This document shows, piece after piece, positions 21,901-33,900 of a stretch of DNA of 64,000 nucleotides. A program made the translations under genes and the position numbers. Each line of letters starts with the position of its first letter. Positions within the stretch are counted from its first letter, which is position 1. Under the pieces are notes generated by a model. The model saw only the letters and a list, made by a program, of their open reading frames with translations. It did no database searches and was not told where the DNA came from. The stretch is from Dipteris shenzhenensis (lineage: Eukaryota; Polypodiophyta; Polypodiopsida; Gleicheniales): NCBI GenBank assembly GCA_047967505.1, contig CM106539.1; one strand, 5' to 3'.

Positions 21901-24900
21901 ATGCTGAACTCATGTAGTGCATTTTTTCTCTCTGATGAATAAAAACCTTCGGGGGGGTCCAGCCCGACGATTGTCCTGGGCCCTAGTGTATTTGTTGAGA
22001 GAGGGAGAGAAAATGAGAGTGTCTTTGCTGTCTTTTACGAAGGAGGTTACATTGGTATCAGAGCAGGATTAAAGGCTTTCTCAAGCCTTTGACGATCCAA
22101 GCAGTAGCTTAGGCAAGGATGTGCAAGGAGTGAGTTTGCTGTGCGCAATGGACAGGGCGTTATTCTGCGTATGAACAAAAGCTAACGGGGGCCCTGAGTC
22201 CTGACGAGTAGCTAACGAAGGCAGTTGTGGAAGCACTCCTGATTCTTGCGTGGGTATGCCTGGGTAATAGCTGGCCTGAGGGGGGTGTACATGTGAAGCT
22301 ATGGAGAAGGTTCACGTAGGCACAGGCTTTGAGGGAGCGCACGGGTTGAGTGTAATCTTTGACTCATGGTATCGACGGACAACGCAGGCTTCATAAAGCT
22401 TTTGCTATACAGCGTGTCGTGATGCGAAAGCTCCTGTAGCTAGAACTGGTCCAGGCGTGAACTGATGGAGAATAGATGGGTCGGTTACGTTGAGCGTTGA
22501 CGGGATTCGTCTCACGACGATGCCTGTTCTTCACGTGCGGTGTCATGGTGCTGAAAGTTTGCAGGGGCTCTGCGTTGATGCTGATGTAGAGCGCTGATGT
22601 CATCTCTGTTGACATGGCGCACATGTGGCAGGGGTAGTCTTGATAGGTCAGTAGACTTGTGGCACACAGGTGATGTGGCGACCACACGTGTGGGATGACG
22701 TGGTAGCCAGGTGGCATGCATGTGCAGGTGCTGACGTGGCACACGTGTGGATGACATGGCAGCCCATGCTGGCAGACAGTTCAGTGGATGAAGTGGCAGG
22801 ACATGTGGCAGCTGACCTGGAGTGCCAGCTAGACAGTTGAGGTGGCAGACTTGAGGCTAAGCTAACCTAGCTTTGGTTAGTGGACTGGTTAGAAGTCCAG
22901 TTAGTTGACCCAGTCGGACCAGTCTGGTCACTGTAACCAGACTGTGACCAGTCCAGTTAGTCTAGTTGCAGACTTACCAAACCAGAACTAGTGAGTCTAG
23001 TTAGAGTAACCAATAGTTACCCCTCTGGTGCAGAAATCAGAGAAAAATCATAGATTTGCACAAGTAAAGGAATGTATGCCTTTGTGCTCAGGAAAAGGGA
23101 ATCAGATGCATACTCAGTGCTTTTTGCAGCAGCCAGAAAAGGGGCAATATAGTTGTTGATGCCTTGGCAACTTTGTGGGTATATGCCTTGAGTTGACAGC
23201 CTGGTACTGGCATAGATTGTGAATGCAAGACACCTCTTGTTGAGGTAATATTTCTCTTTGAAAAGCAAAGGCAGTGTGCATCAGTTGCATACACAGTGTG
23301 TGTGAGAAACTTGCAGATCTCAGACGAGTTGTAAGAAAATGGCCCAATCACCTATGCAGTGGGATTCACAAGATAGGGATGAACATCCAAGATAGAGAAG
23401 TGTGCAGCAAAATCAGCAAGAATTTGAGTAGATGGTACGCACCCATATGCAAGAGATGGAAAATCTCAGAAGGGATCCAAGAGCTCAGCATTTGTTTCAA
23501 GTAGAAAATATGCCTAATGCAGCTTATGATGTGCCAATGCCAGCGGCACACTCTCGTGTACAGCCCGAGAGAGAGGGATCTCATAGGGGACGGTCTCATA
23601 GCAGGAAGAGATTGAGGCATCATCACCGATCTCCAAGTCCTTCACTGTCTAGCTCGACTTATGTATCTTCTTCTTTATCAGAGATAAACCATCCAGGAAA
23701 AGAAGGAAACACAAGAAGTTTAGGAAAAGCAAGTCTTCCAGAGAGACCAAGGAATTCAAAGATGGAGGTAAATCTGTCAAGTTTATGACCTGTAATGGGC
23801 AATATGGTCATACAGACAAAGCATTGCAGTTCATCAGGTAGTTTGATGCTGCATTCGGTATAGAAAAGTTTTCAGAATCCTCTAAGTTAAGAATGGTCAG
23901 TTTGCACTTGACAGCGACGGCTAGTGCATGGTGGAGTGCACAGACCACATATGGTTCATCCCCAAAGAGGTGGAAGGACTTCAAGAAAGCCTTCTACGAG
24001 CAGCTTATGCCTAAACAGTTTAGAGATCATGTTCTTCAAGATTGGGACAATTTGCATATGGATGCAGGAGATACAGTGGATGTGTACAACCAAAAGTTTT
24101 GGGATGCTTATTTGCAGGTTGCACCTTTCAAAAAGATCTCCAAAAGAACCCAAATGAGAAAGTACAGAGTAGGTCTTAGTCCAAGAATTCAAGCAGTAGT
24201 GAATGCTTTGGGGGCAAAGAACCTTCAAGACCTTATGCATTCAGCTTCAGTAGCTAGTCTTGTGCCGTTACAAGATCCATCCACAATACTATCCTTGCAT
24301 GCAGGAGGTACTGAAAGGAAGAAAACTGATTTTTCAATATCAGAAAAGAAAGAGTATCCCGAGGTTGAAAAGAAAGGGTTTCAGTCCCAGAAGCCGAGGG
24401 GTACTCAGTTTTTAAAGTCATATAAAGGCAAATCCCCATTCACTCCTGAATAGATAGCTGAATTCTGCAGAGATGGGAAATGCTTTAGATGTGGGAAAGA
24501 GGGGCGTATGGCTGCCCAGTGCCCTGAGAAGCCTTCGGGTTCTAAGGAGCAGAAAAAGCCACAAGTACCACCGAGGCCAATGGTGGGAGCAGTCCCAGAT
24601 GTTTTGGGTAGTACCTCAAGCCCAAAGGAAAAAGAGCTTTTGCTATCATGGGGAAAGATAAGAGATCAGCAAGCATTAATCCTATTTGATCCAGGGTCTA
24701 CAGACAATTTCATATTTGAAGATTTAGCCCTGAGATTAGGGATAAAGATTGGAGAGTTAGGAAGAGCTCTTGATGCTGATAAAATGTTCCAAGGGAATCC
24801 AGTGCAAGTTACTCCTTTGATTGGAAAGCTTCGTGTCCATGTGCAGAGTTATGTAGATCAGGAGGACTTCTTAATCTCTCCTCTCAAGCAGCATGATGTT

Positions 24901-27900
24901 GTACTTGGTACACCGTGGTTCCATCGAAAGGAAGTAACAATAGAATACTCTGAGAGGGTGCTGAGTTTTATCCATAGGGGGAAAAACCAGCGTTTAGTTG
25001 CCAGGAATAAAGGATAAACTATCCCCATTGTATCTGATGTTACATGTGGTAAAGCAATAAAGTCTGCAATTTCCGCGTACATGGTTTTTGTAAAAGAAAA
25101 AGAGAATGATATGCATGCTGAAATGAATGATGCAGACAATGATAAATTTCAGTTTCTTGTAAACTTTAAAGATTGCTTTTCCGATGCTTTGCCAGGGGAG
25201 TTACCCCCAGAGAGACTAGAAGACCATCAGATAGAGTTAATGCCTGGTAGTGAGCCACCAAATAGACCACCTTATAGAGGCAGTGCGACTCAAAGAGAGG
25301 AGATTATGGCTTAGGTGCAGGACTTGTTGTCCAAAGGGTTGATTCAGCCCAATTCATCTCCTTTTTGCTCACCAGTACTTCTAGTACAGAAGAAAGATGG
25401 TTCTCTTCGAATGTGCATTGATTATCGTGCATTGAATAAGATGACCATCAAAAATAGATTTCCGATACCACGCATAGATGATGTGCTTGACCAGCTCAGA
25501 GGAGCAACAGTTTTCAGCAGGATAGACTTGAAGAGTGGCTATCATCAAGTCAGAATACAACCACAAGATATGCATAAGACAGCTTTTCGAACTACATTCG
25601 GGTTGTATGAATACTTAGTGATGCCTTTTGGGTTGACAAATGCTCCACCCACATTCAATAGAATGATGGATCGCATCTTTCGAAAGTATGTAGAAACTTC
25701 AAGCCTTTACTCAGAAAATTAATCGAATGATGAACATGGAATTAAGAAAATACACAACATTGTGGCAAACCATTATTGTGGAAAAAAGTAATCACAATAT
25801 ATATATTAGTGGCTAGAATTGATAAATTCAATCTTTTCTCGCAAACCTATTAACAAAATGGTGGTTCAATAGATAACAACCCCGATCAAAACATTTGCCA
25901 AGATTTTGGTTTGGGCAATAGTGACCAGAGAAGGCATGTGGTGCCAAATCTGTGCTCTGCATCTGTCAAGGGTATCAACCTCCTCTAACAGGAGGGAGAA
26001 ATAATAATTAGTAGCATTTTGTCATATCAGCAAAGGAAGAGTCCCTTGACAGAGTCGGGAAGTCGTTTGATACCTTCCTTATCATGTCTGTGACCCTTAA
26101 TAGAGAAGAAGTGTTTATTGCATCTCCCACCTATGTGAACCTAGAAGGCCTCTTGAGCATGATATCGAAACTAAGCTCTTTGATCCAATAGCTACTGCTG
26201 CTCCTTCTGTGCCAAAGGTAGCCTCCGATGATTCGAGGGCGTCAGAAGGTGTTTCTCCTCCTCTCTCTGCAAGATGAAAGTCTACATCTAAGTGCTCCCT
26301 TCTGTGAGATAATGTCATTTTGCCTATGGCTGCTACAGAATGAAAAAGTGGTCTCTGATGAATGGAAGTGTAGAAGTCAAGGAAAAGGGACCATTACCAT
26401 GATTGAAGTCTTGAATCCTCCATAGATTTAAAATCCTCGCCCTATGGTAAATGAAATCCGTAATGAGAACAAGGGGGAGACATTTTGTAGTAGTGTCTAC
26501 TGAAATGAACGTGATGCCTCCTCTGTGAAGATCCTAATTGTTCATGTTAAATTGATTGATCCTGGCATGGATAGTGCCTCTCTCTTTTGTGTAATATCAT
26601 AAGCTAGCATTCTTGATGTGAAACACATACTCGTACCAACAATCTGCCTCCCATCCTCTGCATAACTCTTCCCGTATTGCTCTCTCCAATGGGAGAATAT
26701 CACCTTCCCTTGCTCCTTTTTTATCAATAAGCTATTCTACCATATTGAAATCTTCTTCTACAATCTTGGAGTTTGCATGAGGCAGCCAATCACACTTACA
26801 TCCTTCCAAAAAAACAGCCTACTCTCTTCTTGGATTGGGTGCATATATGTGTGTGTGTGCGTGCTCCCGCGTGCGTGCGCTGTGCTTGGTTTGGGTTGAA
26901 GTTGTGGTTTTTCCCCAATGCTTGGAGAACCGCTTGCCAAAAATTGCAGCATCGTTGGACAAGGTGGTGTGTGTGTTCTGGAAAAATGGGAATTCTAATA
27001 GATTTGGCATACTATGGGACACGGATGTCCCCATGCCAGAATCTTATTCTATTACTGTGAATAATGTTGCGATGGGCAATGCTTTTTATAAGCTTAAGTG
27101 GGATCTCTTTGCTGGTGCTTGTTTTGAATGCCAAAAATTTGGGCACATGGCCTCACAATGCCCCTTGGCTTTCCATAAGATGCCTCCAGAAGCAATGCAT
27201 GCCTCAGTACAAAACAAGGATGCCCTGGGACCTCTGGGCTTAAAATAAAATCAATAAGCCAGCCACTGCTGTCCAAGACAAAGGCAAGGCTAAGATCACT
27301 TCTGCTACTAGTAATGGTAAAGGACCAATGTCTTTTGCAGCTCAATCAAAAGCTAAGGAAAAAATTTCCAATGTTTGTTGGCAAACTCTTGAGAAAAATA
27401 GTCTTAGTTAGGAGGTCCCTTCCACCTCATACATGGACCAATGCATCTTCTAGGAGACATACCACTGCTGAGAATTTCGGCATTAACGTTACTTGGGTTT
27501 CATTGACTGTGAGTCATACTCTTTTCCCAAGAGATGATGTTGCCCTTTTACCGCCCGGTCATCAGGGAGGTGGTGTCACATCAGGATCATACCTTGGATC
27601 CTAAGGTTGACATGTAGTCTCGATGTGCTTCTTTGTGTGATAGAGTGTGTACATATTTGTTTTTTTTTTTTTCAAGAAAATTACTTCATTAAGTATGAAA
27701 GAAAATTGGGAGAGCAAGCTCAACTGCGGGAGTACATCATGCAATGCATGAGGAAAAAACAGCTCAAAATGAGCTAATGAAGAACCAAGGCGGAGGCTGA
27801 AAATGCCATCTCAACTCTGAGGAAGACTCAGAGAAGAAGGGAGATTCTCTCCAAACTTTGAAAAAAGTAACTCTCCCATCAAAGTGTGTACTGTGTCGGT

Positions 27901-30900
27901 CCAAATACTGGCCATAGCCTGAGAAGGTTGAACGTGGATACCCTCCATTGCCTCTGTACACCTAGCTCTCCAAATATGCCAAGCTGCAATGCTAGCCAAA
28001 ATCTCCCAAGACGTGTCTACTGAGGCATGAGCAGATCTGAAAGGAGTGAAGGGAACATCCTGAAGGGAACAAGACTCCACTGAGTGTCATCGTACAATGA
28101 GAGTTGGATCCGGATCATGTCCCTCGAAAAACACCTGAGGGCCAGTAAGAGATAACCAAGCCACTGAACCCCAGGTCATATAGAAAGGTGCTGTATGAAA
28201 GATGCTGAAAATCCTAGCAACACCTTTCCAGATCGCTTGTCTACACTCCCAAAGGCAATGCTGTATCGACTCAACTACCATGTGATAACGAGGATAGGTA
28301 GGGTCAGCCCCGAACCTGGATCTCCACAGGTTCACAGCAATCCCTCCATGAATAGAAAGCCAAAAGAAGAGCGTGATCTTTCTATTCCTGAGGGATTTCC
28401 AGAGCCTACGCCAAAAGTTCTCCTCACAACTGTGGAAATCTGAAAACTATCCCAATGTGGCGCTTTGGGCCTCCAACCTCTATTGCTGAGCTGAAACCTT
28501 TGGGCATTTCTAATTGTGTAGGGAAAGAAGGGGAAGCTCTTCTCTCGGTGCCCCTCATCAGTCCATTCCCACTCCCCTAGGTCCCAGTGCAAGAACCTAA
28601 TAGGGGAACCACCATATAGCCAGAGTCTCCAAGAATTCAACACAAGGAGAATAGGATCAGGGTCAAGATGCCACTGGGAGTCCTTGCCCCGCTCCATGAA
28701 ACCTACAATCTTGACAGGCTGAAATGCAACCTTCAAAAGACTATCATCAGAAGATCTGATAAGTCTGCCTCTCGACTGAACATGAAGGACAAGGGTATTC
28801 TCATGTGCATCCTACAGTGCAATAATATGTAACAGAATGCCCGTTCCTGAAAATGCTCCCAACCAAGTGGACTCTGTGAGCGGCAAGTCATCTGTGTCAA
28901 TCCACTCTGGTGGAATGGCTGCCTGTAGCTGCTATATCCTGACTGCACTCCCTTTGAGGTGGCCAACTGCTAAAAGTCTCTGATCCTCTGAAAGTCTCAT
29001 AAAGGCCGCCAAGCGCCTACAGTAGAAGCAGGTCCCCTCTCCCATCTAGACCACTGCATATAATGTGACACTCCAAGTGGCCTGCCATGGTAATCCAAAA
29101 TCGAGTCACTCCACATGACTGGCTGCCTTTGAATTTCTTCCAAGAGGTAGGTGGAACTCTGTGAAGTGTGTTTCTGAAGCAGCCTCAAGCTTTCAGAATA
29201 GCAACCATGAGAGGGAAAGGGGGAGATTTGAGATGGGCTGAAGTAAATATCAATTTGCTGCTGTCCACCAATGTCCCCCATGAGAAGGGGTGCAAGACTG
29301 AATGCTGCATGAGAAAAAGTCCTTCCAGGGCTCCTGTCCAGGCATCGATCCACGTATTACAAGCTTGCAGAGCAAGGCCATACACTGCAAGTTCGGGTCA
29401 ATAATATTGAGACCACCTTCTCCTGTGGGGAGAATGAGGGTCTCCCAAGCCACCCTGGCAAGCCACCCTGGCTACAACATCTGAGGTGCCATCGAAACCG
29501 CTCCATAGGAAGTTCCTGATAGGTCTCATGAGCTGAGCGATACAACCTCTAGATCTGCACCAACATGAGCAAACAAACCAGGAAGTGGCCAATAATACAT
29601 GGTTCACAACCACAACTCTGGATGCAAGGTCAAGTCTGGCTGAACTCCAAAAGGTGAGTTTCCTCTTGATACTCTCCAACACTGGAGCGAACTGCTGTGC
29701 GTCGGAGAGATGCCCAAACCAACCTGGCATCCCAGATATCTGACGGAGACTCCCCTCTGAATCGAACTGAACCCTATGTCAATCCCCCAGACTGTAGTGT
29801 CCTCATCACTGATCCAAAAACCTTTGGATTTGTTCCAATTAATGTGTGCACCTGCCGCAATGCAAAACAAATCCAATGCCGAGTGTCTGTGGAGTGGCAT
29901 TAAAAAAAACAGCCGTTTCATGTGCTAACTCACTGTCTAAGAGCTCATCCTCTTGCCTTAGAGGAAGCTTGAGCCCTACAATCCGAGCTTGAGCTCTAAT
30001 GTAATAGCTCATAGGCTTAGCCACAAAAAGGAATAAAAAGGGGGCTAGGGGGCAATCCCTGATGGACTGATTTGGTAATCTCAAACCTGTCCCCCCTGAC
30101 TCCACCAATAAGAACTTGGCTGTGGGCTGATCTGTAGAGGGCTGACACCCCTATGATCCATGCATCTGAGAAGCCAAAACGAGTAAGTGTGCCCTCCAGA
30201 AAGCCCCAATCTACCCTGTCATAAGCTTTCTCAAAGTCCAAGAGTAGAATGGCCAGCGTGTGGCCATTATGCATGGCCCAATCCAAAGCCTCCCAAAATG
30301 AGAAGATGTTATCAAAGATGCTCCTGCCATGCACAAAACGGTCTGCGTATCATGGATAAGATCTGGTAGAAAGGGTTGCAGACGAAGGCTGATAGCTTTA
30401 GCTAGGATTTTATACAAGGTACCTAGCAAGGTAATCGTTCTCCACTAAGACACTAAATTCCTGCAACCCCCTTTCGGAATCAAATGAATGAGGCCCTCCA
30501 TAAGTGAGTTTGGCATCTCACCCAAGTCCCATACACGCTGCAGGGCTAAGGTAATGTGATCCCCAATTTGATCCCAAAAAGTAATAAAAAATAAGGGGGT
30601 AAGTCCATTTGAACTAGGACACTTGCCCTTGTGAAGGGCAGAGAGAGCAGTCCTGAACTCTATGTTGGTGAAGGGTGCATCAAGTGAAACAGTCATATCC
30701 CCTATTACCAACCCAGGTAAGTGTCGCCAAATAACCACTCTAGCATCATCTGTGGCCTGAGTGTCGGGATTTGTTGTATGAAGGGAGGCATAGAAATCGG
30801 TGGCAACCTGCAAGACGCATGTGGATGTGTCTGAAGAATTCCGCCTGAGTCAACAAGCTGTGAGACGCTCTCCCTACTATGTCTGGGGCCAAGAGTAGAG

Positions 30901-33900
30901 AAGAACTGCTTGTTGACCCTACCTCCCTTCTGTGTCCAAAATGACTCTCTGGCATGGAAGACATACTTTGCTTTCTGATCTAAGAGTGACTGCTGCTGAG
31001 CCCTTGCTGCACAGCAAGGCACTCCTGAATCCAAGCATTTGTAGGCCTCTTCTGCTCCTCCCTTTGGAAGGCAGCCAATTGCTGGCAGATATCTATCTCA
31101 TGCCTGAGGATCTCACCCCTCCTGATATGAGCAACTGAAAGATAAAAGTCACTAATATCAGAGAGAGTTGCGGCTGTGTCTGAAGGAGAAAGCTGCCCAT
31201 CCTGCAAATGAGATACCCAGGTCCTCAACAGTGTCTTTGTAAGGCCCTTTGCATAAAAGGAATCTGGAATCCTAACATTGGTAGAGCGGCGCCTCACATG
31301 GGGATCTAAGACCATCAAAATCACTGGAAAACGATTCGAAGTGGACACCCCAGTTGCAATGCAAACAATACCACCTCTGTCAATTGCCCAATCACCCACA
31401 TAAAATCTGTCAATCCTTGCATGTATAGGCATTTGCAATCTCCTGTTCGACCAAGAAAACAGGAGAGAATGTGGCATAGTGTGAAAAGCATCATCATGCC
31501 AAGCATCCCTGCCACTGTACTGAAAAAGGAAGGCATCTCACGCTGCTCTCTCTAGGGAGTGAATGCCACCTTCCCTACCACCCCTTTTGTCTGAGGGCAT
31601 TTCAGCCGTGTTGAAATCACCCCCTATAATCCAAGCATCTGCAATATGTGACCAAGAGAACAATTCCTTCCAAAAAAGAACACGATCTCCTCTAGAATTG
31701 GGTGCATAAAGATTTAGAGACCAACCTTATGCCCACCAATCAAAAGTATAATCCAGTGAGCTCTGGAGGGGACTATGATCTCGTGGCCAATCACCAAGGG
31801 GAGTATAGAAGAAGAAACAGAAATGCAAGTACCTCCCCTGGTGCCCAAGGCGAGTGACAAAAAAGTATGGCCTGAAAGAAGCTTTGAATAATCCCTGACA
31901 TCCAATTTGTGTTCCTGAATCATTAGACTTTGAATAATCCTTGACATCCAATTTGTGTTCTTGAATCATTAGAATGTCCATGGGACCCCCAGTAACACTT
32001 GGACGAAGTTGGTTACGAATCAACTGCCTGCGGCAACGGTGAGGTACACCCCCGAGGCCCTGAACGTTCCAACTAATAATCCTCATCTGCGAGAGGGGGC
32101 CGCCGGATGGAAGATCCTACCTGACCTGGTAGCGGAGAAAGCCCTCTCCTGCGAAAAATTCCTCCTATCAAGAGGAGGGAAGGGAACTGGGAAAAGCACA
32201 CCCACACCTGCTGAGGGGGAAACTCTGTCCACGGATGTCTGAAAGATGTGCTCCCCGAGCGTAGAGGATACAAACTCCTCTTGTGCCTCAAACTCAGCCA
32301 AGTCGCCAGAAGTGAAAATGAATTCTTGCGAAGTACCTCTGGCACAGGAGTGCAAAGGAGTACCTAGGAGTGGAACCAATAACCCCCTTACCTCTGTCAG
32401 GTGTAGACAGACATGCAAGAGAAGAAGGGGGGTGCCACTGCATGACCTTAGCCACGACTTTGGCATTGTTCTCAAGTAAGGCACGGGTCTTTGTAGAAAG
32501 GTTCTCCTTAGGTGAGCGCTCCCATATCTGAATAGGGGCAAGAGTAGTCTCATCTGCACATGGAACCAAGACAAGAATGTCTCCTGCCTGAAGAGACGGG
32601 TCCGCGGCCCCGTCAGTGGTAGCCTGAGGTACTCGCTCCCCAACTCTGACAGGCACCCAACAGGGGACAATCGAAGTAGGACGTGCTGAATGTCTTGTCC
32701 ACACTATAGAAGTACTAGGATGAGAGACTGATGGTCCTCGATGTGAAGCCGGTCTAGCAACGCGTGAAGCGGTAGGAACTAGTCATGAGAAAGGTCTAGG
32801 TCGGGTGAAGCTATGAGGCGCACCCATGGATCTTTTAGGTCTTTTCCTTTTCCTTGGGCAATCTTTGTCAAAGTGCCCAAGGGTCGTGCAAATCCTACAC
32901 TGATCTTGTCTCCTTGCAATCTCGACTCTCTGTCTGAAGAAGGAGCCATCTAGACGCTGAAGCATAATGTGGTCATCCGAGATGTTAGGGTCAGAGACAA
33001 TATCCCTAACACGCAGTACCCCATCGAACCTGTCTGCCTCTGCTGCTGAAGTAGGCATCTCAGGGAGAGGGGGGATCTTAGTAACCACTCCAAAGGCGGC
33101 TCCAATGGAATGCAGCAGTCGATGGTACACCTGAGGAAGGCTTGGAAATCTGATGAAGAGTGACGTCGTCCGGTTGTCTTCCTCGACAAGATCAAACCCC
33201 AATGAAAAAGGGGTTAGAAAAATCCTTATGGAGCCTAGTGCTAACGGACTAGGGATAGAGCGGTGAGCATCCACAGTCCCCAGCCTGTAACCTGGAAGGG
33301 TGGAACCCATGGATGCGAGCAAAGAGCGAAGTCGAGCTCTCCTGCTCTGTATCTTTTTTGAGCTGTTGCAACTCGTTTTTTGAGAAAATGATGGTTTGTG
33401 GCCGGTGGAAGCGGGCGAGGATTGGCTGAAGGCTGAGCCATCGTCAATTGAGGTGGAAAGGCCGACATGAACATAGTAGAATTCCGTCCGACTAAAATGT
33501 TGCAACCAAGGAAGGAGAAGGAGAAGGCTGAAGGGAGGAGACAGGAAAGGAGGAGAGAGGCTAGAACTAAGGTCAGGGAGAGGCTGAGGGGAGGAGAAGG
33601 GCTGAAGGAGGGTGGAGGGGTGAGGATAGGGGCAGGGGAAAGGAGGTGAAAGAGGGGCTGAAGGGGACAGGGGTAGAGGAGAGGAGAAGGGGCTGAGGGT
33701 AGAGGATGTAGGATCGATTGAGAGAGAGAGAGTGCAGGTAGCAAAGCGTCGCACAAGTCTTAGCCGTCACATCAAACTTGGATAATGAAAAAGGAGTACA
33801 AGGTACAAGTACCTAGACCTAGGACTAAGTGTCCTAGGTGTCACATAGGACTAAGTGTCCTATGTGGCCTAAAAGGCACTAACACTACAAGTGCTTATAT

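Larger units (their letters stand above)
21212..25696 (+). mobile_element. Ty3/gypsy retrotransposon gypsy-A, 5' part
   Basis: It has a 5' LTR, a primer-binding site, a long leader, gag with a CCHC knuckle, protease and the N-terminal half of reverse transcriptase. The sequence then changes abruptly after RKYVE at about 25696, before the catalytic YxDD box. RNase H, integrase and 3' LTR are missing. Order and motifs fit gypsy. It probably landed in LINE-A sequence. Confidence 0.85.

Noticed and set aside
22053-22067. tRNA-Met-like sequence as a tRNA gene
   Set aside because: Only the 3' end complement is present, directly after an LTR; it is a primer-binding site. The same applies at 15071, 20383 and 59561.
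25081-25722. Viral (pararetrovirus) polymerase
   Set aside because: The RT is preceded by a gypsy-type gag and protease, an LTR and a tRNA-Met primer site, and no movement protein is found.
33467-33649. Arg/Glu-rich open frame on the + strand
   Set aside because: It is the complement of the Pro/Ser-rich LINE-C ORF1.
33707-33754. Apparent Met start and first residues of LINE-C ORF1
   Set aside because: These bases belong to the copia-C 3' LTR that interrupts the LINE. The frame is open through the joint by chance.
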